Source: Spirochaetales bacterium Spiro_01
GTDB taxonomy: Bacteria; Spirochaetota; Spirochaetia; Sphaerochaetales; Sphaerochaetaceae
DNA: 7,285 nucleotides
Assembly (NCBI GenBank): GCA_001604265.1
Contig: LVBC01000080.1
Span: forward strand, 1 to 7,285
Reading direction: 5' to 3'
Shown: piece by piece, positions 6,634-7,285 of the stretch
Layout of the letters: each line of letters starts with the position of its first letter
Position numbering within the stretch: position 1 is the stretch's first letter
Program-made: the position numbers and the translations under genes
The notes under the pieces: model-generated
The model's database searches: none
Seen by the model: only the letters and a program-made list of their open reading frames with translations
What the model was told of the DNA's origin: nothing

Positions 6634-7285
6634 GAATAAGCTCCCTGACACCCTCCACCGACAGCCTTATCGCCCTGTCCGTATCGTGCAGCATCGGATT
6701 GTCCATTCCAAGCGCTTCCCTCTCCTGGTTTCCTACTACATGCATGCAGCTTCCACAGCGCACAGATAGATTCGATGCAACGACGAAGAGAGTATCGGAC
6801 TCCATCTCGGATGCAAGCACTCCGAGCTTCTTCCACGCCTCCCACTTGTTCCTGAGCTCATAGCCGACTGCCATCTTCTCTGGCTCGTGCTGGCCGTAGT
6901 AGGCATCCTTGCACTGCACGATGCCGATATGGTACCTCAGGTCCAGTCTGTCGGCTGCCCTCTTCAGAGCGGTTGTGACCTCGAAGTCCGCAACTGCAGG
7001 AAACTCGATCGGCGCATACTCCCTGCTCGCTCCACCCATCCTCACAGCTCCGGTCGCGATAACGACATCCCCGCCTATGACATCGAGCTTGATGCCGCCA
7101 CAGGTACCGATCCTTACAAAGGTGTCTGCGCCGCAGATATGAAGCTCCTCCATTGCAATTGCAGCAGAGGCGCCTCCGATGCCTGTGCTTGTTACAGAGA
7201 CCATCTCCCCTTCGAGATAGCCTGTATATGTGACGAACTCCCTCGAGTCCGCAACAGGGACTGCATTCGAGAGATATCTTGCAAT
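6602..7285 (-). CDS. udp: Uridine phosphorylase, N-terminus outside window
   Basis: Cytoplasmic pyrimidine-salvage enzyme that splits uridine with phosphate into uracil and ribose-1-phosphate. The last 227 residues are visible; by comparison with the roughly 250-residue family, about 25-30 N-terminal residues lie beyond the right edge. Counting from the first visible residue, the signature blocks are S-T-G-I-G-G at 33-38, R-I-G-T-C-G-G at 58-64 (phosphate-binding Arg and Thr), F-P-A-V-A-D-F-E at 95-102, G-Q-H-E-P-E at 131-136 and S-E-M-E-S at 159-163 (ribose-binding Glu-Met-Glu). The G-Q-H-E-P form, rather than the G-Q-E-R of the E. coli enzyme, is typical of the branch I recall from clostridia and spirochaetes, where substrate range may include other nucleosides. 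An internal ATG at 7204 is not the start, because the homology continues upstream of it. The stop TAG lies inside the tail of the convergent gene. Confidence 0.9.
   Translation of the reverse strand: MARYLSNAVPVADSREFVTYTGYLEGEMVSVTSTGIGGASAAIAMEELHICGADTFVRIGTCGGIKLDVIGGDVVIATGAVRMGGASREYAPIEFPAVADFEVTTALKRAADRLDLRYHIGIVQCKDAYYGQHEPEKMAVGYELRNKWEAWKKLGVLASEMESDTLFVVASNLSVRCGSCMHVVGNQEREALGMDNPMLHDTDRAIRLSVEGVRELILSDRERALQQ

Noticed and set aside
1..7285. CRISPR arrays, insertion sequences, tRNA or rRNA genes, prophage modules
   Set aside because: I saw no regularly spaced repeats, transposase motifs, tRNA-like folds or rRNA stretches; nearly all the sequence is accounted for by the eight genes.

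Overview
The window is dominated by a bacterial V-type (A/V-type) rotary ATPase operon on the minus strand. From about 6170 down to position 1 the genes are atpE, a DUF2764-family gene, atpA, atpB, atpD and atpI; atpI runs off the left edge. To the right are a small plus-strand GIY-YIG-like gene (6307-6633) and, convergent with it, the 3' part of a minus-strand uridine phosphorylase gene that runs off the right edge.

The organism is most likely a spirochaete, of Treponema or Sphaerochaeta type. The order E - DUF2764 - A - B - D - I, with a half-size DUF2764 protein where a C subunit would be expected and no F or G gene between the others, is the arrangement I know from spirochaetes, Chlamydia and Bacteroidetes. 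The wording of subunits A, B and D fits spirochaetes best. Arg codons are mostly AGA/AGG and base composition is moderate, which fits but does not prove this. The assignment is by recall, not by search.

Layout: position 1-1367 is atpI (455 residues visible, C-terminal membrane part missing); 1368-1979 atpD; 1998-3290 atpB; 3294-5018 atpA; 5033-5572 DUF2764 protein; 5586-6170 atpE. Gaps between these genes are only 0-18 bases, so they should be one transcript with translational coupling. The gene for the proton/sodium-carrying ring (atpK) would be expected next, beyond the left edge, so ion specificity cannot be read from this window. The AT-rich stretch 6171-6306 separates atpE from the divergent GIY-YIG-like gene and holds candidate promoters in both directions plus a spaced pair of heptamers. 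The GIY-YIG-like gene and the uridine phosphorylase gene overlap tail to tail by 32 bases.

How it works together: A and B form the catalytic head, D the central shaft, E part of the peripheral stalk, and I the membrane stator that contacts the K ring. The DUF2764 protein sits where other operons encode C, the socket joining shaft to ring, and I infer a structural role there. The GIY-YIG-like protein and the nucleoside-salvage enzyme have no evident link to the ATPase. I found no clearly new system; the points most worth a second look are the DUF2764 protein as a reduced C subunit and the small GIY-YIG-like protein with an off-register arginine.
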